Shown in pieces: positions 6,664 through 16,145 of a stretch of 64,000 nt of DNA. Each line of letters begins with the position of its first letter. Position 1 is the first letter of the stretch. This DNA comes from Jeotgalibacillus alimentarius. Lineage in GTDB: Bacteria; Bacillota; Bacilli; Bacillales; Jeotgalibacillaceae. The notes under the pieces were generated by a model, which was given only the letters and a program-made list of their open reading frames with translations, had not been told where the DNA came from and did no database searches. The translations under genes were made by a program, and so were the position numbers. The stretch lies in assembly GCF_000829445.1 (NCBI RefSeq), contig NZ_JXRQ01000029.1:62001-126000 (forward strand). The letters run 5' to 3'.

Positions 6664-9600
6664 ACAGCAGGAAATTAAGAAAGTACTTGTAATCGGGTCG
6701 GGTGCGATTGTGATCGGTCAGGCCGCTGAGTTTGACTATTCAGGCACTCAGGCCTGCACCGCGCTTCGTGAAGAAGGAATCGAAGTCATTCTGATCAATA
6801 ATAATCCGGCAACGATTATGACAGATGAAACGACTGCAGACCGCGTGTATTTTGAACCACTGACAGTTGAAAGTGTGAAAGAGATTCTTGAAAAGGAAAA
6901 ACCGGACGGACTGCTTGCTACAGTTGGCGGTCAGACGGGATTGAACCTCGCAATGGCACTGACTGATCAGGGGATTCTTGATGAGTACGGCGTGAAGCTG
7001 CTTGGCACAGATATTCACTCCATCAAAAAAGCGGAAGATCGTGAAGCTTTCCGTTCATTGATGAAAGAACTGAACGAGCCTGTTCCGGACAGTGAAATTA
7101 TTTATAACGAAAAGGAAGCTCTGGCATTTGCTGATACATGCGGCTACCCGATTATCGTGCGCCCTGCTTATACACTTGGCGGCTTTGGCGGCGGGATTGC
7201 TCTTGACCAGGAGACTTACCTGACGCTTGTCAAACAGGGGCTATCTGCAAGTCCGATTCATCAGTGCCTCGTTGAAAAAAGCATTGCAGGCTATAAGGAA
7301 ATTGAGTATGAAGTGATGCGTGATGCAGCGGGTACATGCATTACGATTTGTAATATGGAAAACCTCGATCCGGTTGGTGTGCATACCGGCGACTCGATTG
7401 TGACAGCGCCGAGTCAGACGCTGCATGATAAAGAGTATCATATGCTCAGAACATCTTCGATTAAGATTATTGAAGCGCTCGGCATTGTCGGCGGATGTAA
7501 TATTCAGTTCGCGCTGCACCCTTCAAGCGGCGATTATTTCCTGATTGAAGTGAACCCGCGTGTGAGCCGTTCATCTGCCCTTGCGTCAAAAGCAACCGGT
7601 TATCCGATTGCACGACTTGCTGCAAAACTTGCAGTCGGTTATTACCTGCATGAATTGAAAAATCCCGTGACAGGAACGACATTTGCAAGCTTCGAGCCGG
7701 CACTTGATTACGTCACTGTTAAAATTCCGCGCTGGCCGTTTGACCAGTTTACGAATGCGAACCGCAAGCTTGGAACCCAGATGAAAGCAACGGGTGAAGT
7801 CATGGCGATTGAACGTTCAATCGAAGCAGCTTTTCAAAAAGCGATCCGCTCACTTGATCAGAAAATTGACGGCCTCTTCCTCCCTGCCCTGTCACATTTT
7901 ACGACAAAGGAGCTTGAAGTACTTGTAAAAGAGCCGGATGACCGCAGACTGTTTGCAATTTTTGAGCTTTTAAAAAGAGGCATTTCAACCTCAACACTGC
8001 ATGACTGGACAAAAATTTCACCCTATTACCTGTCAGTACTTTCAAGACTTGTTCAGGCGCAATGTTCTTATGAAGAGCTTGCCTGGCCTGAAGTGACAAA
8101 GGACAAATTGCTGGCAGCAAAAAAACTGGGCTTCACTGATAAGCAGCTTGCAGGCTGCTGGAATGTTCCTGTTTCCCTGATCAAGCAGCAGCGTGAAAAG
8201 TGGCAGATCACTCCTTCATACAGAATGGTTGATACGTGCGCAGCTGAGTTTGAAGCGAAGACGAATTACTTTTATTCAACGTGGAGCGGCTCTTCTGATA
8301 CACGCAACAGCAATAAACCGAAAGTTGCTGTTATCGGTTCAGGCCCGATCCGTATCGGTCAAGGAATTGAGTTCGACTACTGCTGCGTTCACAGTGTACT
8401 TGCCCTGCAGAAGATGGGTTATGAAGCAGTTTTGATCAATAACAACCCTGAAACGGTCAGTACGGATTATGAAGTCGCAGATGCGCTCTACTTTGAGCCG
8501 TTATGCGCTGAAGATATTATGAACGTGCTTGAATTTGAAGGTATCACTGCAGTCATTGTGCAGTTTGGTGGACAGACGTCTATTAATGTAGCAAAAGAGC
8601 TTGAAGATGCGGGATATAACCTGCTCGGTTCCACTTCTGACATTCTGGATGAGATGGAAGACCGCGACCGCTTCTACACATTTTTAAAAAACGCAGGACT
8701 GCCGGTGATTCCGGGATTTACTGCGAACCAGCCGGCAGAAGTCTGGCAGGCTGCAGATGACCTAAATTATCCGATTCTGTTACGTCCTTCTTATGTGATT
8801 GGTGGCAGCGGAATGATCAAGCTGAACAGCGATGAAGAACTCGAAGCCTATTTAGCTTCAGCGCAGATTGAATACCCGGTCCTTGTTGATAAATTTATTC
8901 AGGGGAAAGAAACTGAAGTTGATGTCCTGTCTGATGGAAAAACTGCCTGGGTCACAGCTGTCTATGAGCATATCGAAGGAACCGGTGTCCATTCAGGCGA
9001 TAGTATTGCAATCACACCGCCTCTGTCACTCTCAGCTTCGATGCTTGATCAGGTATGTGATACAGCGGTTCATATTGCGAAGAAGCTCGATTTCAAGGGA
9101 CTTTTCAATATCCAGTTCGTCTGTCAGGACAGCGGACTATATGTCATAGAAATTAATCCGCGTGCTTCAAGAACAGTGCCGATCAGCAGTAAATCAACGA
9201 ATGTTCCACTCGTTCAGCATGCAACATCTATCATGCTTGGCAAAAAGCTGAATGAACTCGGCATCTCACAAATTTTCAACGGACAACGCGGCTTTACAGT
9301 CAAAGCACCTGTCTTCTCACATATCAAGCTGCCAGGCCTGTCTCCTGAGCTGACGCCTGTGATGACATCAACTGGTGAAGTCATGGCTTCTGACAGAGAC
9401 CCTGAAATCGCAATGAAAAAAGCATTATCCGGTGCAAGCCAGCAGCTCGCTGACTTATGGAGCGGCGGCAGCATCTATATCACAGATCAGCAGGAAACCG
9501 GACTGATTAAATCATGGCAGGAAAAAGGCTTTTTAGTCTACACACCTGAAACAGCCGATTTCTCTGAATGGATGGACCGCGATGATAAAAAAGCGGTGAT

Positions 9601-9724
9601 TTCACTTGAAGCTGATCCCGATAAAGTCAGAACAGCAGCGATTCACCGCCTGCACGTCTGGACAAGAAAAGAAACTGCGGAAGCATTTTTCAACACGCTT
9701 CCCAAAAAAGGAGTTTTCGTATGA
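6656..9724 (+). CDS. carB: Carbamoyl-phosphate synthase large subunit (arginine type)
   Basis: Makes carbamoyl phosphate from bicarbonate, ammonia and two ATP. Two homologous ATP-grasp halves are visible: the first begins with [20 protein letters not shown], the second near residue 555 with [19 protein letters not shown]. Each carries the EVNPR or EINPR metal site. The C-terminal regulatory domain is short; at 1022 residues the protein is shorter than the about 1070 of pyrimidine CarB and like the arginine enzyme. Start and stop overlap carA and argF (ATGA), so all three are coupled. Confidence 0.96.
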   Translation: MPKQQEIKKVLVIGSGAIVIGQAAEFDYSGTQACTALREEGIEVILINNNPATIMTDETTADRVYFEPLTVESVKEILEKEKPDGLLATVGGQTGLNLAMALTDQGILDEYGVKLLGTDIHSIKKAEDREAFRSLMKELNEPVPDSEIIYNEKEALAFADTCGYPIIVRPAYTLGGFGGGIALDQETYLTLVKQGLSASPIHQCLVEKSIAGYKEIEYEVMRDAAGTCITICNMENLDPVGVHTGDSIVTAPSQTLHDKEYHMLRTSSIKIIEALGIVGGCNIQFALHPSSGDYFLIEVNPRVSRSSALASKATGYPIARLAAKLAVGYYLHELKNPVTGTTFASFEPALDYVTVKIPRWPFDQFTNANRKLGTQMKATGEVMAIERSIEAAFQKAIRSLDQKIDGLFLPALSHFTTKELEVLVKEPDDRRLFAIFELLKRGISTSTLHDWTKISPYYLSVLSRLVQAQCSYEELAWPEVTKDKLLAAKKLGFTDKQLAGCWNVPVSLIKQQREKWQITPSYRMVDTCAAEFEAKTNYFYSTWSGSSDTRNSNKPKVAVIGSGPIRIGQGIEFDYCCVHSVLALQKMGYEAVLINNNPETVSTDYEVADALYFEPLCAEDIMNVLEFEGITAVIVQFGGQTSINVAKELEDAGYNLLGSTSDILDEMEDRDRFYTFLKNAGLPVIPGFTANQPAEVWQAADDLNYPILLRPSYVIGGSGMIKLNSDEELEAYLASAQIEYPVLVDKFIQGKETEVDVLSDGKTAWVTAVYEHIEGTGVHSGDSIAITPPLSLSASMLDQVCDTAVHIAKKLDFKGLFNIQFVCQDSGLYVIEINPRASRTVPISSKSTNVPLVQHATSIMLGKKLNELGISQIFNGQRGFTVKAPVFSHIKLPGLSPELTPVMTSTGEVMASDRDPEIAMKKALSGASQQLADLWSGGSIYITDQQETGLIKSWQEKGFLVYTPETADFSEWMDRDDKKAVISLEADPDKVRTAAIHRLHVWTRKETAEAFFNTLPKKGVFV

Positions 9725-10662
9725 ATATGCTCATTCCCACACTTCAGCATAAAGATCTGCTGACGTTAAGAGACTATACATCTAACGAAATATTAGAGTT
9801 AATTGAATTTGCAGCTGAACTGAAAAAGCCTGAAAATAAGCACCTTCCTCTTTTACAGGGGAAAGTGCTCGGGATGATCTTCGAGAAATCATCGACCCGT
9901 ACGCGCGTGTCGTTCGAAGCAGGCATGCTGCAGCTCGGCGGACATGCGATGTACCTGAGCACAAAAGATATCCAAATGGGACGCGGCGAGACAATTGCTG
10001 ATACTGCACGCGTCCTGTCAGGCTATCTTGATGGCATCATGATCCGTACATTTGCACAAAGTACAGTATCTGAGCTTGCTGAAAACGGCTCTATTCCTGT
10101 GATCAACGGACTGACTGATGATTATCATCCGTGTCAGACGCTTGCTGATCTGCTCACCATCCATGAAACGTTCGGGTCATTTAAGCATAAAAAGCTGGCA
10201 TATATCGGTGACGGCAACAACGTCGCGCATTCGCTCATGATCAGTGCTGCAAAAACAGGGATGCACTTCACGCTCGCCTGTCCGGCAGGCTTCGAGCCAA
10301 ATCAGGAAATTCTGGCATATGCACAGGCTGAAGGCACTAAAACAGGTGCGGACATCACCGTTACACACGATCCGGCAGAAGCAGCGACAGGCGCTCACGT
10401 GATCTACACTGACGTCTGGGCAAGCATGGGGCAGGAAGCCGAACAGGCAGCACGACTGAAGGCGTTTGAAGGCTTCCAGGTCAATGAATCGCTTGCTGCA
10501 CACGCAGACCCTGACTATATTTTCATGCACTGTCTCCCTGCCCACCGTGAAGAAGAGGTAAGCACAGCTATTCTTGAAGGTGAGCATTCGGTTGTCTTCC
10601 GTGAAGCGGAAAACAGATTACATGCGCAAAAAGCTTTGCTTGTTGCGCTGATGGGGAAGTGA
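9721..10662 (+). CDS. argF: Ornithine carbamoyltransferase
   Basis: Joins carbamoyl phosphate and ornithine to give citrulline. STRTR at residues 58-62 binds carbamoyl phosphate, and HCLPAHR at 270-276 is the family signature around the active site Cys. The product is 313 residues, normal for an anabolic enzyme. AAAAAAGGAG precedes ATG 9721; ATG 9727 is an alternative. Last gene of the locus, followed by a clear terminator; argG and argH are not here. Confidence 0.97.
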   Translation: MNMLIPTLQHKDLLTLRDYTSNEILELIEFAAELKKPENKHLPLLQGKVLGMIFEKSSTRTRVSFEAGMLQLGGHAMYLSTKDIQMGRGETIADTARVLSGYLDGIMIRTFAQSTVSELAENGSIPVINGLTDDYHPCQTLADLLTIHETFGSFKHKKLAYIGDGNNVAHSLMISAAKTGMHFTLACPAGFEPNQEILAYAQAEGTKTGADITVTHDPAEAATGAHVIYTDVWASMGQEAEQAARLKAFEGFQVNESLAAHADPDYIFMHCLPAHREEEVSTAILEGEHSVVFREAENRLHAQKALLVALMGK

Positions 10663-10667
10663 TTACT

Positions 10668-10699
10668 GCGGCTGAGACATTCCATCTCAGCCGCTTTTT
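10668..10699 (+). terminator. Terminator of the arg-car operon
   Basis: Ten-base stem GCGGCTGAGA / TCTCAGCCGC with a 7-base loop and five T. Confidence 0.9.
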
Positions 10700-10789
10700 C
10701 CTGAGCACTCACAAAATCACTCTCATATGGTGAACGCTGCACAATATGCTATAATAAACGGCATCTATTAACGAACGGAGGCAGACTGT

Positions 10790-11260
10790 ATGCTTACTTT
10801 TGAACAAAAGCTTGAAATCATTGAATCATTTGAAGAATTAACGCGGCATAACGTATCGCTTGGACGGGTTAATTTTCATTTTGAAGGAAGCATCCGTGAA
10901 AAGAAAACGGTTGTCTACCACCTTCATCCAAACGGAAACGGCTTTGTCTATACTGCACATTTGAATGACTATCCATCTGACGCAAAAGGAATGACAAATA
11001 TCCGTGATTGCAGCGAAGAGGATCTGCGCAGTATCATTGCAGCGTCTATTGATTCTCTCATGACTGAAGAACTCGCTGACTTTGAACCTTTCACAGATGA
11101 ACCGTGGGTCAATGCAAACGGTCAGGAACTGATGCTGACACGTGAAGACGCTGATACTTGGAGCGTCTATGCTGACGATATGCTCGACGGGATCTTCACC
11201 ACATATGAAGAAGCTGCATCTTACCTGGATCAGGAAGGCTTCTCGAAAAAAACGCGCTGA
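10790..11260 (+). CDS. Conserved hypothetical protein, 156 aa
   Basis: Soluble acidic protein with no known motif. The N-terminal half (FEQKLEIIESF, VYHLHPNGNGFVY) looks like a compact folded domain, and the C-terminal part ends in a helical acidic stretch. ACGGAGGC precedes ATG 10790 at good distance. TATAAT about 40 bases upstream suggests its own promoter after the arg terminator. It has its own terminator, so it is monocistronic. Function not recognised. Confidence 0.8.
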   Translation: MLTFEQKLEIIESFEELTRHNVSLGRVNFHFEGSIREKKTVVYHLHPNGNGFVYTAHLNDYPSDAKGMTNIRDCSEEDLRSIIAASIDSLMTEELADFEPFTDEPWVNANGQELMLTREDADTWSVYADDMLDGIFTTYEEAASYLDQEGFSKKTR

Positions 11261-11275
11261 TTGGCGCGTTTTTTG
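11246..11275 (+). terminator. Terminator after the 156-aa gene
   Basis: AAAACGCGC pairs with GGCGCGTTTT followed by more T; the stem includes the stop codon region. Confidence 0.85.
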
Positions 11276-11294
11276 TTTAGGGTTATGTGGTTGG

Positions 11295-11427
11295 GTTCGG
11301 CGTAATACAGTGGATGTTCAGCGTTGAAGGGCGATGTTTCGGCGAATGTAAGGCAAACTTCGAAGGATAACATTGAATGTTCGACGCTTAAAGTGAATTG
11401 TTCGCTTTATCGGGTCATATGACCTAC
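11295..11427 (+). repeat. 21-bp x 6 GTTCG array, copy 2
   Basis: Six 21-bp units (11295-11420), four starting GTTC and two with one changed base (TTTCG, CTTCG), then GACCTAC. Same length, unit count and end motif as copies 1 and 3. It lies between two convergent genes, after a terminator. Confidence 0.85.
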
Positions 11428-11461
11428 CCCCTATCCGCCACTCCCACCCGTTCCCACACAC

Positions 11462-11500
11462 AAAAAACCCGGTTACAGGCATCTCTGCCCGCTCCGGGTT
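11462..11500 (-). terminator. Terminator of the stress protein gene
   Basis: On the minus strand AACCCGG and CCGGGTT enclose an inner GGCA/TGCC pairing and are followed by TTTTTTG. Confidence 0.75.
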
Positions 11501-11513
11501 CACTCTCCACTGA

Positions 11514-12719
11514 TTATAAACGATCTTTATTTCTAAAATGATTTTCTTCCATTAACAGTCGACGTTCCTTCTCTTCCTTATCGAGTCTAGGGTCATGAGA
11601 TGGCTTTGCACGATCACGGTCGCGCAGCGTTGTTTCCTCTCCCGGGTGCTCCTGGTGGGCATGTTCATTGGGATTCTGCTCAGAAATGTCTTCCTGACCA
11701 CGCAGACGGCCTTTGCTGTCAGCTTCAGCTTTAACATCTCTGTCACTGTTAGCCTGGCTTCTGTCCACCCATACTGATTCCTGTCCATCCACCACACGGC
11801 GGTTGTTATCCGCTCCACCATGCTCTTCCGGTGGTTCAACCTCTTCATGACGGTGTTTACCAGACGGATCTCCCTGGTAGTTCGGCTGATCCGGTCTGAC
11901 CTGGCCGCGCGGTGTACCGGCATCTACTGCGTCAGGTGAAAACTCTTCATCTCCCTGGCCTCCGCCATATTGCTTCTTATCATGTTCAGAAGGCTCAAGG
12001 ATTTTGCCGCGGTCATCCGGTGCACGATATTCTTCAGGATCTTCATCATGACGATCTGCTGCAGCGGCATCTTTATGTCCTGAATGATCAGGTGTGCGCT
12101 GTTCTTCAGCTCTGATCACATCTTCTCTGCTGTCATTGACCGGCTGTGTTGGTTCGGGATTATCAATATTCGGATCAACATAACGGTCGCGATCACCCAG
12201 TGCGCGGTCATGATCCACACCTGCAGTGTTATGGTCTGTTCGTTCAGCGAGCGGTCTGCCGGCACCTTCAGCAGCTGATGTACGGCTGTGCGTCTGGTCC
12301 TCTGTAAAATTCGTTCCGCTCACCTGATGATCTGCACGTGAATCCGGATCAAGTCCACCGGCTGCCGGACTTACATAATCATCGTTCTCATCTGCATAAG
12401 CACTATCGGCATATAATAAATATGCACCGTTTCGTACTTCATCGTAATAACGTTCCGCATCTTCTTTTTCCATTCCCATACGGTCAAATGCTTCTCTTAC
12501 AGAAGAATCTCCTGCAACAAATGCTTTGAATTTATCCCACCAGTTTCCTTCAACTGCTTCGATATCAGCGTCAGTGCGTCCTCTTACCAGTGACAATTCA
12601 TCTTTATCACGTGCAACTACATACATATCACTTTCTTTGTATCCCTGTAATTTAAGGTCTTCGATTTTCTTTAGAACATCCTGTTCTGAATGAAATGTTT
12701 CTACAAATGTTTTTGACAT
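11514..12719 (-). CDS. General stress protein (YflT/GSP17M domain) with long charged tail
   Basis: Residues 1 to about 105 match the general stress protein 17M (YflT-like) domain: a short alpha/beta unit starting KTFVETFHSEQDVLKKIEDL. The remaining roughly 290 residues are hydrophilic, rich in D, E, R, H, Q, N and P, and surely disordered; the usual family member is only about 110-150 residues. AGAGGAGGAAC precedes ATG 12719, and a sigma-B-type promoter lies upstream. The tail resembles low-complexity hydration or stress proteins, but its role is unknown. Monocistronic. Confidence 0.8.
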   Translation of the reverse strand: MSKTFVETFHSEQDVLKKIEDLKLQGYKESDMYVVARDKDELSLVRGRTDADIEAVEGNWWDKFKAFVAGDSSVREAFDRMGMEKEDAERYYDEVRNGAYLLYADSAYADENDDYVSPAAGGLDPDSRADHQVSGTNFTEDQTHSRTSAAEGAGRPLAERTDHNTAGVDHDRALGDRDRYVDPNIDNPEPTQPVNDSREDVIRAEEQRTPDHSGHKDAAAADRHDEDPEEYRAPDDRGKILEPSEHDKKQYGGGQGDEEFSPDAVDAGTPRGQVRPDQPNYQGDPSGKHRHEEVEPPEEHGGADNNRRVVDGQESVWVDRSQANSDRDVKAEADSKGRLRGQEDISEQNPNEHAHQEHPGEETTLRDRDRAKPSHDPRLDKEEKERRLLMEENHFRNKDRL

Positions 12720-12769
12720 GGTAGTTCCTCCTCTGGAGTCGTTCTGAATTTTTTCAACATAGTTTGGAA

Positions 12770-12795
12770 ATACCCTGTCTATGAAATGTTAAAAC
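12770..12795 (-). promoter_or_regulatory. Sigma-B-type promoter
   Basis: On the minus strand GTTTTAA, 13 bases and then a perfect GGGTAT, against the sigma-B consensus GTTTAA-N12-15-GGGWAW. It reads into the YflT-domain stress protein gene 50 bases away. Confidence 0.75.
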
Positions 12796-12859
12796 AACCT
12801 GAAGTGTTTCGTAATGGTAAATAATGATATTTACCTACTAATTGTAATATTTGTCATGT

Positions 12860-12931
12860 GCTCTGTTCACCGCGCTTCGGGTGGACGCTTTCCGCAGGGA
12901 CGCCGCCATCCGTTCCGCTCATTTCTCATGG
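12860..12931. repeat. Intergenic GC-rich repeat (CTTTCCGC type)
   Basis: Contains GCGCTTCGGGTGGACGCTTT and TCCGCAGGGACG, a dispersed intergenic element type seen in many Bacillus-group genomes; related to 761-820. The 12796-13000 gap has no other feature. Confidence 0.5.
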
Positions 12932-13001
12932 ACTATTAGTCATATGGCATGATCAGGTCTCAGACTTATATCATTATTTTCTTAAAAAAGCTTTTGTCCA
13001 C

Positions 13002-13033
13002 GAAAAAACCCGGAAGCACTTCAGCTCCCGGGT
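13002..13033 (-). terminator. Terminator of the aldo/keto reductase gene
   Basis: Minus strand ACCCGG...CCGGGT followed by TTTTTTCG. Confidence 0.75.
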
Positions 13034-13044
13034 CAATCAATCAT

Positions 13045-13872
13045 TTATTCTTTATTCATTTCATTTGGATGTGGACCTTTACGCTCGCCGCGGTCAAGGG
13101 CATTGATACTTTTCAGTTCGTCTTCAGTCAATGCGAAGTCAAAAACGTCGAAGTTTGATTCGATGCGTGACGGTGTCACTGACTTCGGAATCACAATGCT
13201 GCCAGACTGAAGGTGCCAGCGGATAACAACCTGTGCAGGCTCTTTGCCGTACTTTTCAGCGATATTGCGGATGATATCATCTTCAAGTACTTCTCCACCC
13301 TGCATTAGCGGGCTCCATGCTTCAAGGAAAATGTCATGCTTCGCACAGAATTCCTTCAGCTCATGCTGTCCGTGGTACGGGTGGCACTCTACCTGATTTA
13401 AAACAGGCTTCACTGTGCACTCATTCATCAGGCGCTGCAGGTGCTCAATTTCAAAGTTACATACGCCGATCGCTTTTACTTTTCCGTCTTCATACAGCTT
13501 TTCAAGCGCTTTATATGTTTCTACATATTTATCTTTTTCAGGCATTGGCCAGTGAATTAGATAAAGATCCACGTAATCAAGCCCAAGCTTTTCAAGACTT
13601 GTCTCTAATGCTTCAAGCGTGCTGTCATAGCCCTGGTCTGCGTTCCAGACTTTTGTCGTGATGAATAGTTCTTCACGGGGCACGCCGGCTTCTCGGATAC
13701 CCTGTCCGACAGCTTCTTCGTTTTTGTAAATCATGGCTGTGTCAATTGAGCGGTAACCTGTTTGGATCGCTTTCTTTACTGAGTCAACGCCTGTTTGATG
13801 ATCTTCAACCTGCCAAACGCCAAGTCCGATCTGAGGCATTTTCAGCCCGTTATTTAATGTAACGATATCCAT
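13045..13872 (-). CDS. Aldo/keto reductase
   Basis: NADPH-dependent carbonyl reductase of 275 residues with the full catalytic tetrad: Asp44, Tyr49, Lys74 and His107. IPKSVTPSRIESN near the end binds the NADP phosphate. It resembles the B. subtilis methylglyoxal reductases YvgN and YtbE, so aldehyde detoxification is likely, but the natural substrate is not certain. GAAAGGAG precedes ATG 13872. Single gene with its own terminator. Confidence 0.92.
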   Translation of the reverse strand: MDIVTLNNGLKMPQIGLGVWQVEDHQTGVDSVKKAIQTGYRSIDTAMIYKNEEAVGQGIREAGVPREELFITTKVWNADQGYDSTLEALETSLEKLGLDYVDLYLIHWPMPEKDKYVETYKALEKLYEDGKVKAIGVCNFEIEHLQRLMNECTVKPVLNQVECHPYHGQHELKEFCAKHDIFLEAWSPLMQGGEVLEDDIIRNIAEKYGKEPAQVVIRWHLQSGSIVIPKSVTPSRIESNFDVFDFALTEDELKSINALDRGERKGPHPNEMNKE

Positions 13873-13974
13873 GTGAAAAACTCCTTTCGAATGTGAAAAT
13901 TCAGATTAAGTATATACATGTGCATCCTTAAAGTCACATTCTTTGTTATTTCCGTTTCCGAAAGAAATAAACCA

Positions 13975-14718
13975 TCACTTGAGCACAAAGCGTCTGATCG
14001 CTTCTGCTACACCATGATCCTCATTGGAATGTGTAACCCAGTCAGCTGCTTCTTTTACTTTCGGCTGAGCGTTTTCCATTGCAACGCCAATACCTGATTC
14101 TTTGATCATCGCAAGGTCATTCAGACTGTCGCCGACTGCCATAACCTCATCCATACTGATATTCAATCTTTTACAGACTTTGCGGATTGCAGCAGCTTTA
14201 TTAATGCCGGCAGCGTTGACTTCTATATTAGTCATACTGGAATTCGTCACTTCGAGCTCCTCCCGCATTGATAACTCGTTCCAGATCAGTTCCCGTACAT
14301 CATCATCTTTTATATCAAAGCCGAACTTCAGCCACTGGAAATCATAAATGTTTTTCGGGAAGGTTGTGTTTTTATTAAAGACACCTTCTACGGTTGAAGA
14401 CCAGTAATGCGTGTCATGTTTCAGTGCCATGTCCAGCATAAACTCAACATGAGACGAATCAATGATTGTTCTTTCAATCAATGTGCGCTCAGGACTCCAG
14501 ATCTCCCCTCCGTTAACCGTGATCAGATAGGTCGAGAGGTTCAGGGAGTCAACAATTTTTTCCGCGTATAAAAGGGGACGTCCAGTACTGACCATGACTG
14601 CTTTCCCCTGTTCCTGTGCCGTTTTAATAGCTTCTCTGTTCTCTTCAGACACGCTGTGATCATTTCTGAGAAGCGTGCCATCCATATCAAGAGCAATTAA
14701 CTGTATATCTTTTTTCAT
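13975..14718 (-). CDS. Cof-type HAD-IIB sugar phosphatase
   Basis: 247-residue haloacid dehalogenase-like hydrolase. ALDMDGTLL near residue 10 holds the nucleophile and acid Asp, and AVGDSLNDLAMI the magnesium-binding pair. The large cap between them is of type IIB. GGAAGGAGAC precedes ATG 14718; an upstream in-frame ATG at 14745 lacks a site. Family members act on sugar phosphates, flavin or PLP phosphates. No operon partner. Confidence 0.88.
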   Translation of the reverse strand: MKKDIQLIALDMDGTLLRNDHSVSEENREAIKTAQEQGKAVMVSTGRPLLYAEKIVDSLNLSTYLITVNGGEIWSPERTLIERTIIDSSHVEFMLDMALKHDTHYWSSTVEGVFNKNTTFPKNIYDFQWLKFGFDIKDDDVRELIWNELSMREELEVTNSSMTNIEVNAAGINKAAAIRKVCKRLNISMDEVMAVGDSLNDLAMIKESGIGVAMENAQPKVKEAADWVTHSNEDHGVAEAIRRFVLK

Positions 14719-15044
14719 GTGAGTCTCCTTCCAAATCTTCTGCATACAAGTATAGACGTTTCAACTGATTAAATCGACCGGAACCCTTTGTGAATCAAGG
14801 TTCACGAAAAATGTTTCGTTCTCCAAAATACTATTTAATGAATAATATTTACCTCAGATGTATAGACAGGAAGGCGCTTTCATGTTTTCATAGTGTTAAC
14901 CCGGCTGACCTCCAGTTATTTATGAAGGAATACATAGGAAATTCGCTTTCACAGGCACTTACACCCACTCTATCCAATGAAAAACATTTCAATTGTCATG
15001 ATTAATCAGAATAAAAAGAATATTAAGAATTTTTTTATTTAGTA

Positions 15045-15094
15045 TTGAAATCGATTTCATAATGTTATATGCTTGAGACGTGAAAACGATTTCA
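15045..15094 (+). promoter_or_regulatory. Promoter with two LacI-type operators
   Basis: TTGAAA (15045) and TATGCT (15068) with a 17-base spacer form a fair promoter. Two palindromes, TGAAATCGATTTCA (15046-15059) and TGAAAACGATTTCA (15081-15094), are 35 bases apart and bracket it. They fit LacI/GalR-family operators and also the cre consensus in part. The LacI-type gene starts 43 bases downstream, so self-repression is likely. The rest of the gap 14719-15044 shows nothing. Confidence 0.75.
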
Positions 15095-15137
15095 TATGAA
15101 TTCACAAATGGGGGTGTTCCTATAGGAGGGTCAGCGC

Positions 15138-16124
15138 GTGTACACCATTAAAGACGTGGCGCTAAAAGCTGGGTTGTCACAGGCTACCGTATCAAGAGTG
15201 ATTAACAATCATCCGTACGTCAGTGAAGACAAAAAGCAGGCTGTACAAAGAGCGATGGAAGAGCTTGGTTATGTACCGAACTCCTCTGCACGGAGACTGC
15301 GCAACATAAAGACAAAGAAAGTTGCCGTTTTGATCTCCAGAATCGTGAATCCTTTTTTCAGCCAGCTGGTCGATGCGATGGAGCAGAAAGCAGCAAAACA
15401 TGGCTATCAGTTGATTCTTTGTAACACAAGAATCAATCCTGAAAAAGAATTGGAGTATTTTGAGCTGCTTCAGTCCAAGCAGGTCGACGGCATTATTCTG
15501 GCAGCAGCCGAAAACAAATGGGAAGCAATTGCCCCGTTTACAAGGTACGGCACTGTCATTTACTGCAATGAATACGATCCCGATGCAACAGTCACGAGAG
15601 TCCGTCTCGACCAGGTTGAAGGCGGATATATTGGTACGAAGCACTTACTCGACAAGGGACACAGAAAAATCGGTTACTGCCAGGGGAACGACAGCAGCGT
15701 TTCTGTGAATCGCCGCAAAGGATATTTGAAAGCGATTACAGAAGCCGGAATCGAACCAAACCCTGAGTGGATGTTCAAGGACATTTTTACAATTAAAGAT
15801 GGCAGAGACATTTTCAGACGCATTGCCGCAATGGAAGACCGCCCTACTGCTTTCTTTACCGGAAGTGATGAAGTGGCAGCAGGAATGATTAAGGAAGCAC
15901 AGTTGAATGGCTGGTGCGTCCCTGATGATCTTGCAGTTGTCGGATTCGATGATCAGCCGATTGCTACGCTGATGGATCCTCAATTTACAACGATTAATCA
16001 GTTCACTTCTGATATTGGTGAAAAAGCGATGGAAGTCATGCTTGAAATTATTGAGGGAAAACGTGAAAACAGGGCAGAAGATATTCTTCTACCTTTGAAA
16101 TTAATTGAAAGACAATCAACTTAA
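15138..16124 (+). CDS. LacI-family transcriptional regulator
   Basis: The N-terminal helix-turn-helix YTIKDVALKAGLSQATVSRV is diagnostic. It is followed by the hinge NSSARRL and a periplasmic-binding-like sensor domain; 328 residues in all. Start is GTG 15138 with TAGGAGGG upstream. It begins the sugar locus and lies only 21 bases before the binding protein gene, so regulator and transporter share a transcript from the operator-flanked promoter. The inducer is unknown; it should be the imported glycoside or a product of it. Confidence 0.93.
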   Translation: MYTIKDVALKAGLSQATVSRVINNHPYVSEDKKQAVQRAMEELGYVPNSSARRLRNIKTKKVAVLISRIVNPFFSQLVDAMEQKAAKHGYQLILCNTRINPEKELEYFELLQSKQVDGIILAAAENKWEAIAPFTRYGTVIYCNEYDPDATVTRVRLDQVEGGYIGTKHLLDKGHRKIGYCQGNDSSVSVNRRKGYLKAITEAGIEPNPEWMFKDIFTIKDGRDIFRRIAAMEDRPTAFFTGSDEVAAGMIKEAQLNGWCVPDDLAVVGFDDQPIATLMDPQFTTINQFTSDIGEKAMEVMLEIIEGKRENRAEDILLPLKLIERQST

Positions 16125-16145
16125 AAACTAAGGGGGCTTTACTTT

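Noticed and set aside
11552-11923. 123-codon frame inside the stress protein gene
   Set aside because: Shadow caused by the low-complexity charged tail; no ribosome site.
14790-15005. 71-codon plus-strand frame before the LacI gene
   Set aside because: No ribosome site, no protein-like composition, overlaps only AT-rich intergenic DNA.
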